NCBI GenBank assembly: GCA_913055805.1
Contig: CAJXLF010000005.1
Coordinates: 124,001-188,000 of the forward strand
Direction of reading: 5' to 3'
From: an uncultured Salinisphaerales bacterium
GTDB taxonomy: Bacteria; Pseudomonadota; Gammaproteobacteria; Nevskiales; CAJXLF01
DNA length: 64,000 nt
Below are positions 8,617-16,340 of the stretch, in pieces. The notes below the pieces were generated by a model. That model ran no database searches and was not told where the DNA came from. It was given only the letters and a program-made list of their open reading frames with translations. Position 1 is the first letter of the stretch; each line of letters begins with the position of its first letter. The position numbers and the translations under genes were made by a program.

Positions 8617-9521
8617 GGCAAGCATCCGTGCCCCGGGTATCTGTAATCATTCCCGTCTACCGTGACTGGCAGAGTCTGCAGGCGTGCCTTGATGCATTGA
8701 GGACGCAAACACTGGCGACAGGGGAATTTGAGGTCTTGATTGTTGATAATGACGAGTCCTCTCCCGGGCCTGTTCCGCAGCTGCCGAATTCACTATATAT
8801 CCACGCACCGGAAGGTTTTTCCTATGCCGCCAGAAATGCGGGTATCAGGCAGGCAAAAGCACCGGTGCTGGCCTTTACCGATGCGGACTGCGTGCCGGAT
8901 CCGGAATGGTTAGAGCAGGGGCTGCAGGCGCTGCGTGTGGAATCGGCGGATATCCTCGGGGGGCACATCGAAATGTATTCCGTCGAGGGAAGCTGGGCCG
9001 GCCGTTACGATCTGTGTTTCGGCCTTGATCAAGAGGAATTTCTGCGCAGTTTCAATGCAGTGACCACGGCAAACCTGTTCGTGAAAAGGGAAGTGGTCGA
9101 GTGCCTGGAGGGCTTTAATGCAGCTTTGCAATCAGGAGGGGATTTTGATTTCTGTTATCGTGCATCCGCTCAGGGATATCGTATTGGCTATTCGGACTTG
9201 GCAAAGATCAAACACCATACGCGGGACAGTTTTGACGAATTGATCCGAAAAACCCGGCGCATTGCGGGGGGTGTTACGGATATGTCGTTTTCAGACATCT
9301 CGGGTAAAGAGATTTTGACAACATGGCGGTACTGGCGGGCCTTCGTTTTTCCTCATTTGGGGGACTGGTGGCGTACACTGTCGGGCCGGAATGGTTCAAA
9401 GTTTGTGCCGTTTTGGCAACGCCCGGCTTTGATGCTGTTGCGTGTGTATTTTCAGTACCTCCTTGCCTGGCAAATATTGCGCGTCGCGGGGCAGTCGCAG
9501 CGCAACAAGACAGTATGGTGA
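8613..9521 (+). CDS. Family 2 glycosyltransferase
   Basis: This 302-residue GT2 protein has the GT-A layout: RVSVIIPVYRDW at the N-terminus, VLIVDNDESS near residue 45, YAARNAGIRQAK near 72, and AFTDADCVPDPEW near 89 as the DxD site. The distal part has a hydrophobic segment, ALMLLRVYFQYLLAWQIL, near the end that may anchor it to the membrane. The start is GTG 8613, which overlaps the previous stop as GTGA and sits immediately before the conserved SVIIP strand. It resembles the GT2 family of rhamnosyl- or hexosyltransferases used in polysaccharide assembly. The next gene begins seven bases after its stop. Confidence 0.92.
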   Translation: MRQASVPRVSVIIPVYRDWQSLQACLDALRTQTLATGEFEVLIVDNDESSPGPVPQLPNSLYIHAPEGFSYAARNAGIRQAKAPVLAFTDADCVPDPEWLEQGLQALRVESADILGGHIEMYSVEGSWAGRYDLCFGLDQEEFLRSFNAVTTANLFVKREVVECLEGFNAALQSGGDFDFCYRASAQGYRIGYSDLAKIKHHTRDSFDELIRKTRRIAGGVTDMSFSDISGKEILTTWRYWRAFVFPHLGDWWRTLSGRNGSKFVPFWQRPALMLLRVYFQYLLAWQILRVAGQSQRNKTVW

Positions 9522-9528
9522 ACTCTGC

Positions 9529-10503
9529 ATGACGGAAGCACAGTCAACTGGCAGACCTTCTGTATCGGTAGTGATTCCGACGCGAAACAGACCAGAGCAT
9601 GTGATTGGAGCGGCAGAAAGCGTTTTGTCGCAGACTTTTCCCGTGACGGAGCTTTTACTGGTCGATGATGCATCTGATGATCCGAACGTGGTGAAGACAC
9701 TGGAGAAACTGGCTGTCCAGGATCAGCGTGTCAGAGTCATCAGCCGGGAAACTCAGGGCGGTGTCAGCGCGGCACGAAATACCGGGGTTCGACAGGCATG
9801 TGGTGACTACCTGGCCTTTCTGGATGATGATGACCGTTGGCATGCAGAGAAGCTGGCGGCACAGATCGATCTGCTGGATGAACTCGGCAATGACTGCCTG
9901 TTTGTGGCCTGCGGCCTGGAGCGCACTTCTTTTGATGGTCAGAAGATCTATTTTAATTGGCCACATGTAGCAGGGGAGCGCTGGATTTCATATGAACTTT
10001 TTGTGCAAAGTCTTTGTGCCTTTGTGCAGACGGTGCTGGTTCATCGCTCTCTCCTGACTGAGGACGGTTTGTTCAGTGAAGACATTCCAGTGATGGAAGA
10101 CTTCGAATGGTCATTACGCCTGTTGCAGAAAACCCGTGGTGCCCTGGTTGACCGGCCGTTGGTGTTTTCGCAGGAGCTAATGGACGGGCTGACTGTGAAA
10201 TATCACCTCAGAGCAGAAGCCATACAGCGTATTCTTGAGCGACACGCCGGGTTGCTGTCTGCATACCCGCGAGCGCTTTCGACGCTGTACTACGAACAGG
10301 CGAAGTCTTTGACTATGACAGGTAAGCGTCTGCCGGCATTGAAAAAACTGTGGTCGGCATGGCGGAACAACCCCACGGACCCTAGAATATACGGCATGCT
10401 GTTGCCCGCAATGCTGGGCCATAAGGCCTTCATGTTCGCTCGTGCGATTTATCGGTTATTTGTGAAAAACCCGATCAAGCATATCAACGGCACTGTTGGG
10501 TAA
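9529..10503 (+). CDS. Family 2 glycosyltransferase
   Basis: This 324-residue GT2 enzyme has SVSVVIPTRNRPEHV at residues 11-25, LLVDDASDD near 45, GGVSAARNTG near 78 and FLDDDDRW near 97, with EDFEWSLRL near 190 as the probable base-bearing segment. It is strikingly similar in order and spacing to residues 309-560 of the fusion enzyme at 439-2238, so the two are paralogues. The frame is open back to 9442, but ATG 9529 places the start just before the conserved fold and just after the preceding stop. The last residues extend into the start region of the membrane protein downstream, so the cluster remains tightly packed here. Confidence 0.92.
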   Translation: MTEAQSTGRPSVSVVIPTRNRPEHVIGAAESVLSQTFPVTELLLVDDASDDPNVVKTLEKLAVQDQRVRVISRETQGGVSAARNTGVRQACGDYLAFLDDDDRWHAEKLAAQIDLLDELGNDCLFVACGLERTSFDGQKIYFNWPHVAGERWISYELFVQSLCAFVQTVLVHRSLLTEDGLFSEDIPVMEDFEWSLRLLQKTRGALVDRPLVFSQELMDGLTVKYHLRAEAIQRILERHAGLLSAYPRALSTLYYEQAKSLTMTGKRLPALKKLWSAWRNNPTDPRIYGMLLPAMLGHKAFMFARAIYRLFVKNPIKHINGTVG

Positions 10504-10507
10504 GTTA

Positions 10508-11794
10508 ATGCGCAATCTCAGTCACAGCCTGCCCAGACGCCCCATGGATGCGCCGGAGTCCAGACTCTTTCTGTCTGAATTCCTGTTGACCCTGCCGATC
10601 TTGCTTGCAGTGGTGCTGAGTTCCATGAATGAGTTGCGTCTGTTGGCGCATATGACACCGGCCGATCTGGCACTTTTGTTTGCTGTGATGTCGGTGGTAA
10701 TCAGGGCGCTGATCACAGGGAAAACTGTCCAGGTACCTGTGGTTTTCTTTTTACCGGGTCTACTCATGTTGCTGCCAGCGCTTTTGCAGGTTGCCTTGTA
10801 TCAGAACGTTGCCAGCTTTGTAGGTCTGCTGTTTTATCTAGTTGCGTCCACTGCTGTACCGCTGGTCATATACTGGTCGGCTCAGGGGAACTCCAGGCTT
10901 TTGCTGCTGCTGGCCATTGGGTGGTTGGCTGGTCATCTTTTCAGCATCATGGTCGGGATCACCACTCATCACGGAATCTGGTTTTTCGGGTTACATGACG
11001 AGTCGGCACTTAATGCCTGGGGCGGTTACCGTATTTCGGGGTTATCGACCCACCCGAATATGCTGGCAACTTTTACCACGATCATGCTGCCATTTCTGGT
11101 GGTCATGGCTTTCGCTCTCAAACGTTGGCTGTTCAGGTTTGTCGCAGTGTTGGTGGCCGTGATTTTCTTCTATGCCCTGGACTTGACCGGATCAAGGGCG
11201 GGCATGGCGGCCGTACTTGTGGCTGTACCTGTGGTGTTATGGATATGTGTGGGGTTCACGGGCAAGGGTAAGCGCATTCCCTATCTCATAATTATCGTAG
11301 GCATGCTGGGCCTGAGCTGGATTGCCACGGATATGCTCAGCGGTAAATATGAATCAGCCTCGGCCATAGAAAGGATACTCGGCGGCGGGGATAGCGAAAG
11401 ATCCGATTCAGAGCGCAAGAGTATAAGAAAGGCGACCTTTGAAAGAATTGACAAGGCTCCGGTTCTGGGCAGTGGGTACCAGGATCTGCGCCAGGCGCAT
11501 AATTTTTTCCTCCAGTTCCTTCAGTGTGGCGGCGCCCTGGGTTTGCTGGGCTTTGTCATCTACATCGGGTTGCTGGCTTATTGGTCGGCAGGTGCTTATG
11601 CGATGAGCCTTTCCCACTCAGTGACTATCCAGATGGCAGTCATTGCAGTTTCAGCCGGTTTGTTGAGTTGGTTAATGATGGGCATGTTCCAGAATGCCGT
11701 TACCGAGCGGCCCATCTACGTGGCAGTGGGTATTTTGCTGACACTTTATTATGGCTTGAAGAATGGGGATTTTACTCCGGACCGTCAGGCCTGA
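10508..11794 (+). CDS. O-antigen polymerase/ligase-like membrane protein (Wzy/WaaL type), first copy
   Basis: This 428-residue protein has about ten to twelve hydrophobic segments and a larger periplasmic loop late in the sequence, the plan of Wzy polymerases and WaaL ligases. RISGLSTHPNMLATF near residue 178, DLTGSRAGMAAVL near 225, and AHNFFLQFLQCGGALGLLGF near 330 match the conserved Wzy_C pattern, in which the loop His/Asn and Arg residues are functional. ATG 10508 is preferred to a TTG at 10496; both follow closely on the previous stop. It would join lipid-linked repeat units or transfer chain in the periplasm. A second protein of this class lies at 19231-20616; sequence alone does not say which one is the polymerase. 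Confidence 0.88.
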   Translation: MRNLSHSLPRRPMDAPESRLFLSEFLLTLPILLAVVLSSMNELRLLAHMTPADLALLFAVMSVVIRALITGKTVQVPVVFFLPGLLMLLPALLQVALYQNVASFVGLLFYLVASTAVPLVIYWSAQGNSRLLLLLAIGWLAGHLFSIMVGITTHHGIWFFGLHDESALNAWGGYRISGLSTHPNMLATFTTIMLPFLVVMAFALKRWLFRFVAVLVAVIFFYALDLTGSRAGMAAVLVAVPVVLWICVGFTGKGKRIPYLIIIVGMLGLSWIATDMLSGKYESASAIERILGGGDSERSDSERKSIRKATFERIDKAPVLGSGYQDLRQAHNFFLQFLQCGGALGLLGFVIYIGLLAYWSAGAYAMSLSHSVTIQMAVIAVSAGLLSWLMMGMFQNAVTERPIYVAVGILLTLYYGLKNGDFTPDRQA

Positions 11795-11807
11795 CCTCTG
11801 AGCAACG

Positions 11808-13037
11808 ATGCGCATCATTCTGGCTAATGACTATGCTTATCCTAACGGTGGTGCGAGCCAGGTAGCCTTGTCTCAGGCCGCTGATCTGGTCAAGAGAGGG
11901 CATGAAGTCGTTCTGTTTGCCGGAATGCTCTCTGCCGATGATCCCGGAACTCCGGGAATGATCCGCCATCCTGAACTTGGATTGCCCGTTTATATAACCG
12001 GCCAATGGGATCTTCGCGGAAACCCGAGCAAGATTTCGGCCTTCGCTCAGGGTCTGTGGAACAGGGATATCCGCTTCGCGCTCAAGAAAGTAATTGCGAG
12101 CATGTCCGGGCCACCGGATGTCCTGTTACTGCATACATGGGTGAAAACGCTCTCCCCGAGCATATTTCATGCTGCGGCGGCGGAAGCGATCCCTGTTGTC
12201 GTAATGCTGCATGACTATTTCATCGGCTGCCCGAATGGGGCTTATCAGGACTTCGTACAGGGTGAGCATTGTTCGCGCAAACCCCTCTCCCTGAGCTGTG
12301 TGGTGGCTAATTGTGATCGTACCTCGCGCCTGGAAAAATACTGGCGTGTGGCGCGGCAGTTTATTACCCGCGACTTTGCACGGGTCATGAGCAGGATGGA
12401 TGCGGTGATTTACGTCTCTGAGTATCAAGCGAGCATTATCAGGCCCTGGCTACCCGCTCATCTTCCACAGTTTGTCCTGCCGAATCGTGTTACTGATCCG
12501 GGTGATGAACGGAGGGTCGATGCATCCGGCAATCGTTTATTTGTCTATTTGGGCCGCCTTGCCAAGGACAAGGGTGTGGCAGAACTGGCTAAGGCCGCAA
12601 GAGATGCCGATGTTCCGCTTCTTTACATCGGCGATGGAGAGGAGCGCGTCACTATCAAGCGCATCTATCCACAAGCTGAAATTGCCGGTTGGAAAAGTAG
12701 AGAAGAAATATATGAATTATTGCGTGACGCCCGTGCCCTGGTGGCGCCCAGCCTGTGGCATGAAACCTTTGGGCTGTCTGTTTACGAGGCTGCTTCACTG
12801 GGTGTTCCGGCCGTAATACCGCAGGACTGCGCCATGAAAGATTTTGTAATTCACGGTGAAAATGGTATTCAATATGCAACACAAGATGCGTTAAAAGAAG
12901 CTTTACTAGAGCTGAAATGGGATGATGCTCTGGTAGCACGGCTCGGTCGTGAAGCGCGCAACTCCTTCAATAAATTTAAAAAAACGAACGAAAGCTATTA
13001 TTTGGAATTGGAGAGAGTGTTAGAACTGGCAGGTTGA
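11808..13037 (+). CDS. Family 4 glycosyltransferase
   Basis: This 409-residue GT-B enzyme begins RIILANDYAYPNGGASQVALSQ; the Gly-rich acceptor-domain loop is typical of GT4. LLHTW and MLHDYFIGCPNG lie near residues 105-140, followed by a Cys-containing segment CSRKPLSLSCVVANCDR near 157. The donor-binding half has FVYLGRLAKDKGVAEL near 244, YIGDGEER near 272 and APSLWHETFGLSVYEAASLGVP near 311, which contains the EX7E pair. Base composition falls sharply in patches near the 3' end. The gene starts 13 bases after the polymerase-like gene and its stop overlaps an in-frame TTG of the next frame. The sugar donor is unknown. Confidence 0.93.
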   Translation: MRIILANDYAYPNGGASQVALSQAADLVKRGHEVVLFAGMLSADDPGTPGMIRHPELGLPVYITGQWDLRGNPSKISAFAQGLWNRDIRFALKKVIASMSGPPDVLLLHTWVKTLSPSIFHAAAAEAIPVVVMLHDYFIGCPNGAYQDFVQGEHCSRKPLSLSCVVANCDRTSRLEKYWRVARQFITRDFARVMSRMDAVIYVSEYQASIIRPWLPAHLPQFVLPNRVTDPGDERRVDASGNRLFVYLGRLAKDKGVAELAKAARDADVPLLYIGDGEERVTIKRIYPQAEIAGWKSREEIYELLRDARALVAPSLWHETFGLSVYEAASLGVPAVIPQDCAMKDFVIHGENGIQYATQDALKEALLELKWDDALVARLGREARNSFNKFKKTNESYYLELERVLELAG

Positions 13038-13058
13038 TTGCTTTGGAGGCAGACAGGG

Positions 13059-14495
13059 ATGTATCAAAGACGCGGACTCATCCGCAGAAACAGCCACTAC
13101 CTGGTCGCTGCGGTGGTGTTGCTTGATACATCAGTCGTTTTTTTCAGCGCCTATGTATCGTGCCTGACAACCAATTTTTACCATACCGGTCGTCTTGAGT
13201 ATGGCTGGCCACAACACTTTCAGACCGCGGCGCTACTCGGCGCAGTTATAGCGCCTTTACTCTTCTCCAATCTGGGCATGTACCGTGATTTACGCGGCAG
13301 TACCCTCCTGCAGGAGTTTTTGCGCCTGTTTAGCGGATGGTCGATTATGGCCGTCGGGCTGATTGTTCTGGCCGCTTTGCTGAAAATAACTGCGGATTAT
13401 TCCCGCCTCTGGTTTGTGCTGTGGTTCGGTTCAAGTCTGTTCCTGCATTTCCTGTTGCGTTTTCTGATTATTTCCACGCTCTGGCGGATTCGTCAGACGG
13501 GGGCAGATATCAAAAGCGTGTTTCTGATCGGGGGTGGGGATTGTGCAAGCAGGGTAGTGCGGGCCCTGCATGAGCATCCACAAACCGGTTATCGAATTGC
13601 AGGTTATTTTGCCGCCAGGCCGATGAGCAGTCCGGACACTCTTTCTTTACGCTATCTGGGTCCTGTGCAGGAAATCTCCAGCACGCTGGATGCTTCAGCA
13701 AACGCTTCAGATGAGGTGTGGGTTGCCTTGTCACCAGAGGAAAGCGAGGCGCACAAGGTCGCCATGGAACAACTGAAAAACATTGTGATTGATGTGCGTC
13801 TGATTCCTCATCTGTATCAGTACCGTATGCTGAATGCTTCGTTCGTGGAGGTTGCGGGTTTGCCGGTGGTAAATATCAGCCGTAGCCCTATTGTAGGCTT
13901 TAACCGCGTCCTTAAGAGGCTGGAGGATGTATCGGTGGCAAGTGTTGCAATGCTGCTCTGTGCCCCAGTCATGTTGCTGATCAGTATCGCGATCAAACTC
14001 ACCAGCAGGGGGCCGATTTTATATATGCAGAGCCGGCATGGCCTTAGTGGGGAAGAGTTCACGGTTTATAAGTTCAGGACGCTGTATCACAGCACAGAGG
14101 ATGATGAGCAGGTCGCCCTTGTCAGGGGGCGTGATGATCCTCGAATTACTCCATTGGGCAAGATTTTGCGCCGTACCAGTCTTGACGAGTTGCCACAGCT
14201 CCTGAACGTGCTGCAGGGCAACATGTCAATTGTTGGGCCGCGACCTTATAAAGTAACAATGAATGATGAGTACCGCCCCGTGGTCGAAAGCTATGTTCGG
14301 CGGCATAAGGTCAAACCCGGGATTACAGGATGGGCCCAGGTCAATGGCCTGCGCGGCGAACTGCTCAGTGTGGACGAGATGACAAGCCGTATTGAACATG
14401 ATCTCTACTACATCGAAAATTGGTCGATATGGCTTGATATGCAGATCATCATCATGACTGTCTTTAGCGGCTTTTCCAGTCCGCGGGCTTATTAG
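13059..14495 (+). CDS. Undecaprenyl-phosphate sugar phosphotransferase (WcaJ/WbaP family), priming enzyme
   Basis: This 478-residue polyprenyl glycosylphosphotransferase catalyses the first membrane step: it moves a sugar-1-phosphate, often glucose or galactose, from a UDP-sugar to undecaprenyl phosphate. Four N-terminal membrane segments span residues 12-150, then a Rossmann-like domain begins at [16 protein letters not shown] near 150, then a fifth hydrophobic helix near 300. The catalytic C-terminal domain has [13 protein letters not shown] near 322, [23 protein letters not shown] near 370 and [13 protein letters not shown] 13059 is chosen over TTG 13038 because GGAGG sits nine bases before it. 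It precedes the export genes and is the committed step for this locus. Confidence 0.95.
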   Translation: MYQRRGLIRRNSHYLVAAVVLLDTSVVFFSAYVSCLTTNFYHTGRLEYGWPQHFQTAALLGAVIAPLLFSNLGMYRDLRGSTLLQEFLRLFSGWSIMAVGLIVLAALLKITADYSRLWFVLWFGSSLFLHFLLRFLIISTLWRIRQTGADIKSVFLIGGGDCASRVVRALHEHPQTGYRIAGYFAARPMSSPDTLSLRYLGPVQEISSTLDASANASDEVWVALSPEESEAHKVAMEQLKNIVIDVRLIPHLYQYRMLNASFVEVAGLPVVNISRSPIVGFNRVLKRLEDVSVASVAMLLCAPVMLLISIAIKLTSRGPILYMQSRHGLSGEEFTVYKFRTLYHSTEDDEQVALVRGRDDPRITPLGKILRRTSLDELPQLLNVLQGNMSIVGPRPYKVTMNDEYRPVVESYVRRHKVKPGITGWAQVNGLRGELLSVDEMTSRIEHDLYYIENWSIWLDMQIIIMTVFSGFSSPRAY

Positions 14496-14508
14496 TATGA
14501 CGGGTGGG

Positions 14509-14526
14509 TTCGTGTATACTCACGAA
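14509..14526. promoter_or_regulatory. Inverted repeat over a possible -10 box ahead of the export genes
   Basis: The arms TTCGTG and CACGAA are exact reverse complements six bases apart, and the centre reads TATACT, a good -10 hexamer. A weak -35 (TTAGTA) lies 17 bases before it at 14492. The element is 38 bases before the GTG of the beta-barrel gene and just past the priming enzyme's stop, where a sub-operon promoter with an operator would be expected. Promoter activity and any regulator are inference. Confidence 0.4.
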
Positions 14527-14563
14527 AACTATTTGGTCGGGGCAGGAGAAGAGGAGAACAAGG

Positions 14564-15778
14564 GTGAGTTCTGTAACGAATATCGCATGGATAGCGAGAT
14601 ATGCCGGCGTATCGGCAATGCTGTCAATTCTGGTGTCTACTCCCGGGTATGCCGATGAGGGTCGTGCCGCAGGTGGAGTGAACTATTCCGGTAGCCTGAA
14701 ATTAAGCGCCGGACATATCGATAACATGTATTACAGCGGCGATGGTGAGGAAGTCGAATCAGACGTCTGGTTGCTGGCGCCGCGGCTGGGTGTGTCCCTT
14801 GCCCGCGGGACCGGGCGTTATTCCCTGGACTATTATGGCGAGGTCGGTGAGTTCGATATCAGCTCGGAAGATGACTATTTCGACCATACGATTGAGGCCA
14901 AGGCCGATATAAGGCCTTTAACCCGACACAGTTTCAATATTTCCCTGAAGGCTGAGGATCAACACGATGAATACGGGTTCAACCGTACTCTGGGTGATCC
15001 CGTTATCGCCGACCGGGAATTGGATCAGTACCGGCAGGGTACCTTCTTTTTGAAGTACAACTACGGAAGTGAAACAGGTCGTCTGCAGCCCTATCTTGCA
15101 CTGCGCGCATTGGACAAGAACTACTACACAAACGAAGACGATACGCAGTTTCTCGATCATCAGTCACTCGGTGGTTCGGCCGGGCTGATCTATCGTTGGC
15201 GTCCGAAAGTGCATTTCCTTGGTCAGGTCCTGGTTGGCCAGATCGAGTACGACGAGACCATACCCGGTCTGCCCAGTTTCGATGGTGATTTTACCCAATA
15301 CCTGGTCGGTGGGCAGTGGGAAGCGACGGCGAAGACCACGGGCCGTATCCTGGTGGGCTATTTTTCCCGTGAATTCGATGATGTCGACCGGGTTGAACTG
15401 GACGGCGCCAGCTGGGAAGTGGAGTTGGGCTGGACGCCAAAAAGTTATTCGCGCGTGTTTTTCCGTTCCGGCCAGTCCGTAAAAGAACAGATTCTCCAGG
15501 GCGAAAATTCCATCAATACCGAGTTCTATGCGCTTGGTTGGCGGCATAACTGGACGCAGCGATTTTATACTGAATTTGAAGTCGAGCAGTTTGACTACGA
15601 ATTTGCGGGTATTGGACGTGATGACGACAGCCTGAGGTTCGAAGCTGCGCTCGGCTATCAGTTCTACGAAAGATACAAGGTCCGGCTGGCGTTCGACAGT
15701 CTTGACTATGATTCCAGTATTCCTGCAGTACCTTCCGAGCGCAACAAGATATTTCTTTCCATAGAAGCATCGATTTAA
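14564..15778 (+). CDS. Outer-membrane beta-barrel protein of the polysaccharide export module
   Basis: This 404-residue protein starts with a signal peptide (hydrophobic core AGVSAMLSILVSTPGYA, likely cut before DEG). The rest has alternating hydrophobic/aromatic strands with charged turns and many Tyr, Phe and Asp residues, as in beta-barrel porin 2 (BBP2/EpsL-like) proteins of exopolysaccharide clusters. GTG 14564 is preferred over GTG 14504 because GAGGAG lies about ten bases before it and the signal peptide then begins at the N-terminus. The C-terminus SIEASI lacks the terminal Phe common in barrels. It sits directly before the OPX gene, four bases apart, which suggests it provides or lines the outer-membrane exit for the polymer. 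The fold call is by pattern only. Confidence 0.75.
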   Translation: MSSVTNIAWIARYAGVSAMLSILVSTPGYADEGRAAGGVNYSGSLKLSAGHIDNMYYSGDGEEVESDVWLLAPRLGVSLARGTGRYSLDYYGEVGEFDISSEDDYFDHTIEAKADIRPLTRHSFNISLKAEDQHDEYGFNRTLGDPVIADRELDQYRQGTFFLKYNYGSETGRLQPYLALRALDKNYYTNEDDTQFLDHQSLGGSAGLIYRWRPKVHFLGQVLVGQIEYDETIPGLPSFDGDFTQYLVGGQWEATAKTTGRILVGYFSREFDDVDRVELDGASWEVELGWTPKSYSRVFFRSGQSVKEQILQGENSINTEFYALGWRHNWTQRFYTEFEVEQFDYEFAGIGRDDDSLRFEAALGYQFYERYKVRLAFDSLDYDSSIPAVPSERNKIFLSIEASI

Positions 15779-15782
15779 CTTA

Positions 15783-16340
15783 ATGATCCGGATATCGAAT
15801 GCGCAGGGACTGCGCAGATTCATCTGCCTTATCTGTTTAGTAATCGCGCCAGCGGGCTGGGCTGATAATGAGCTTGTCGCCAAAGACTACCTTATTGGGG
15901 TAGGCGACCTTGTTGAAATCAAGGTTCACGGCGAAGACGATCTGACAGTGCAGGCCAGAATCGAGGAGCGGGGCACCGTGGATTTCCCGCTTCTCGGAGA
16001 AATGCGAGTTGCGGGTCTTACCGCGGAGCAGGTTTCCACAAGACTGGAAGATGGCCTCAGGGGAGATTATCTGATTGAACCTGATGTGCAGGTGATAGTC
16101 AGGGAATATCGGCCGTTCTATGTTCACGGCTTTGTGTTCAGGCCCGGTAGTTATCCCTATCGTCCAGGGCTGAATATCCGGACTGCGACAACTATTGCGG
16201 GTGGCTTAACTGAAAGGGCCTCCGAGGGGAAGATTTATATCGTGCGTGAGGGGGATCTTAAGCACGAAAGGGAGAAGGCAACACTGGAAACTCCTGTGTA
16301 TCCAGGTGACACCATCATTGTAGAGGAAGGCTTGTTTTGA
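15783..16340 (+). CDS. Polysaccharide export protein, short Wza/OPX family
   Basis: This 185-residue secreted protein has a signal peptide (FICLICLVIAPAGWA, cut before DNE) and no lipobox Cys. Residues 32-110 are the Poly_export domain: DYLIGVGDLVEIKVHGEDDL and RGTVDFPLLGEMRVAGLTAEQ. Residues 115-185 form a SLBB-like beta-grasp domain with YVHGFVFRPGSYPYRPGLN. It lacks the long C-terminal helix region by which Wza crosses the outer membrane, so it is a short OPX that would form only the periplasmic ring. A separate outer-membrane pore is then needed, and the beta-barrel gene just upstream is the obvious candidate. Its stop overlaps the next TTG start (TTGA). Confidence 0.93.
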   Translation: MIRISNAQGLRRFICLICLVIAPAGWADNELVAKDYLIGVGDLVEIKVHGEDDLTVQARIEERGTVDFPLLGEMRVAGLTAEQVSTRLEDGLRGDYLIEPDVQVIVREYRPFYVHGFVFRPGSYPYRPGLNIRTATTIAGGLTERASEGKIYIVREGDLKHEREKATLETPVYPGDTIIVEEGLF

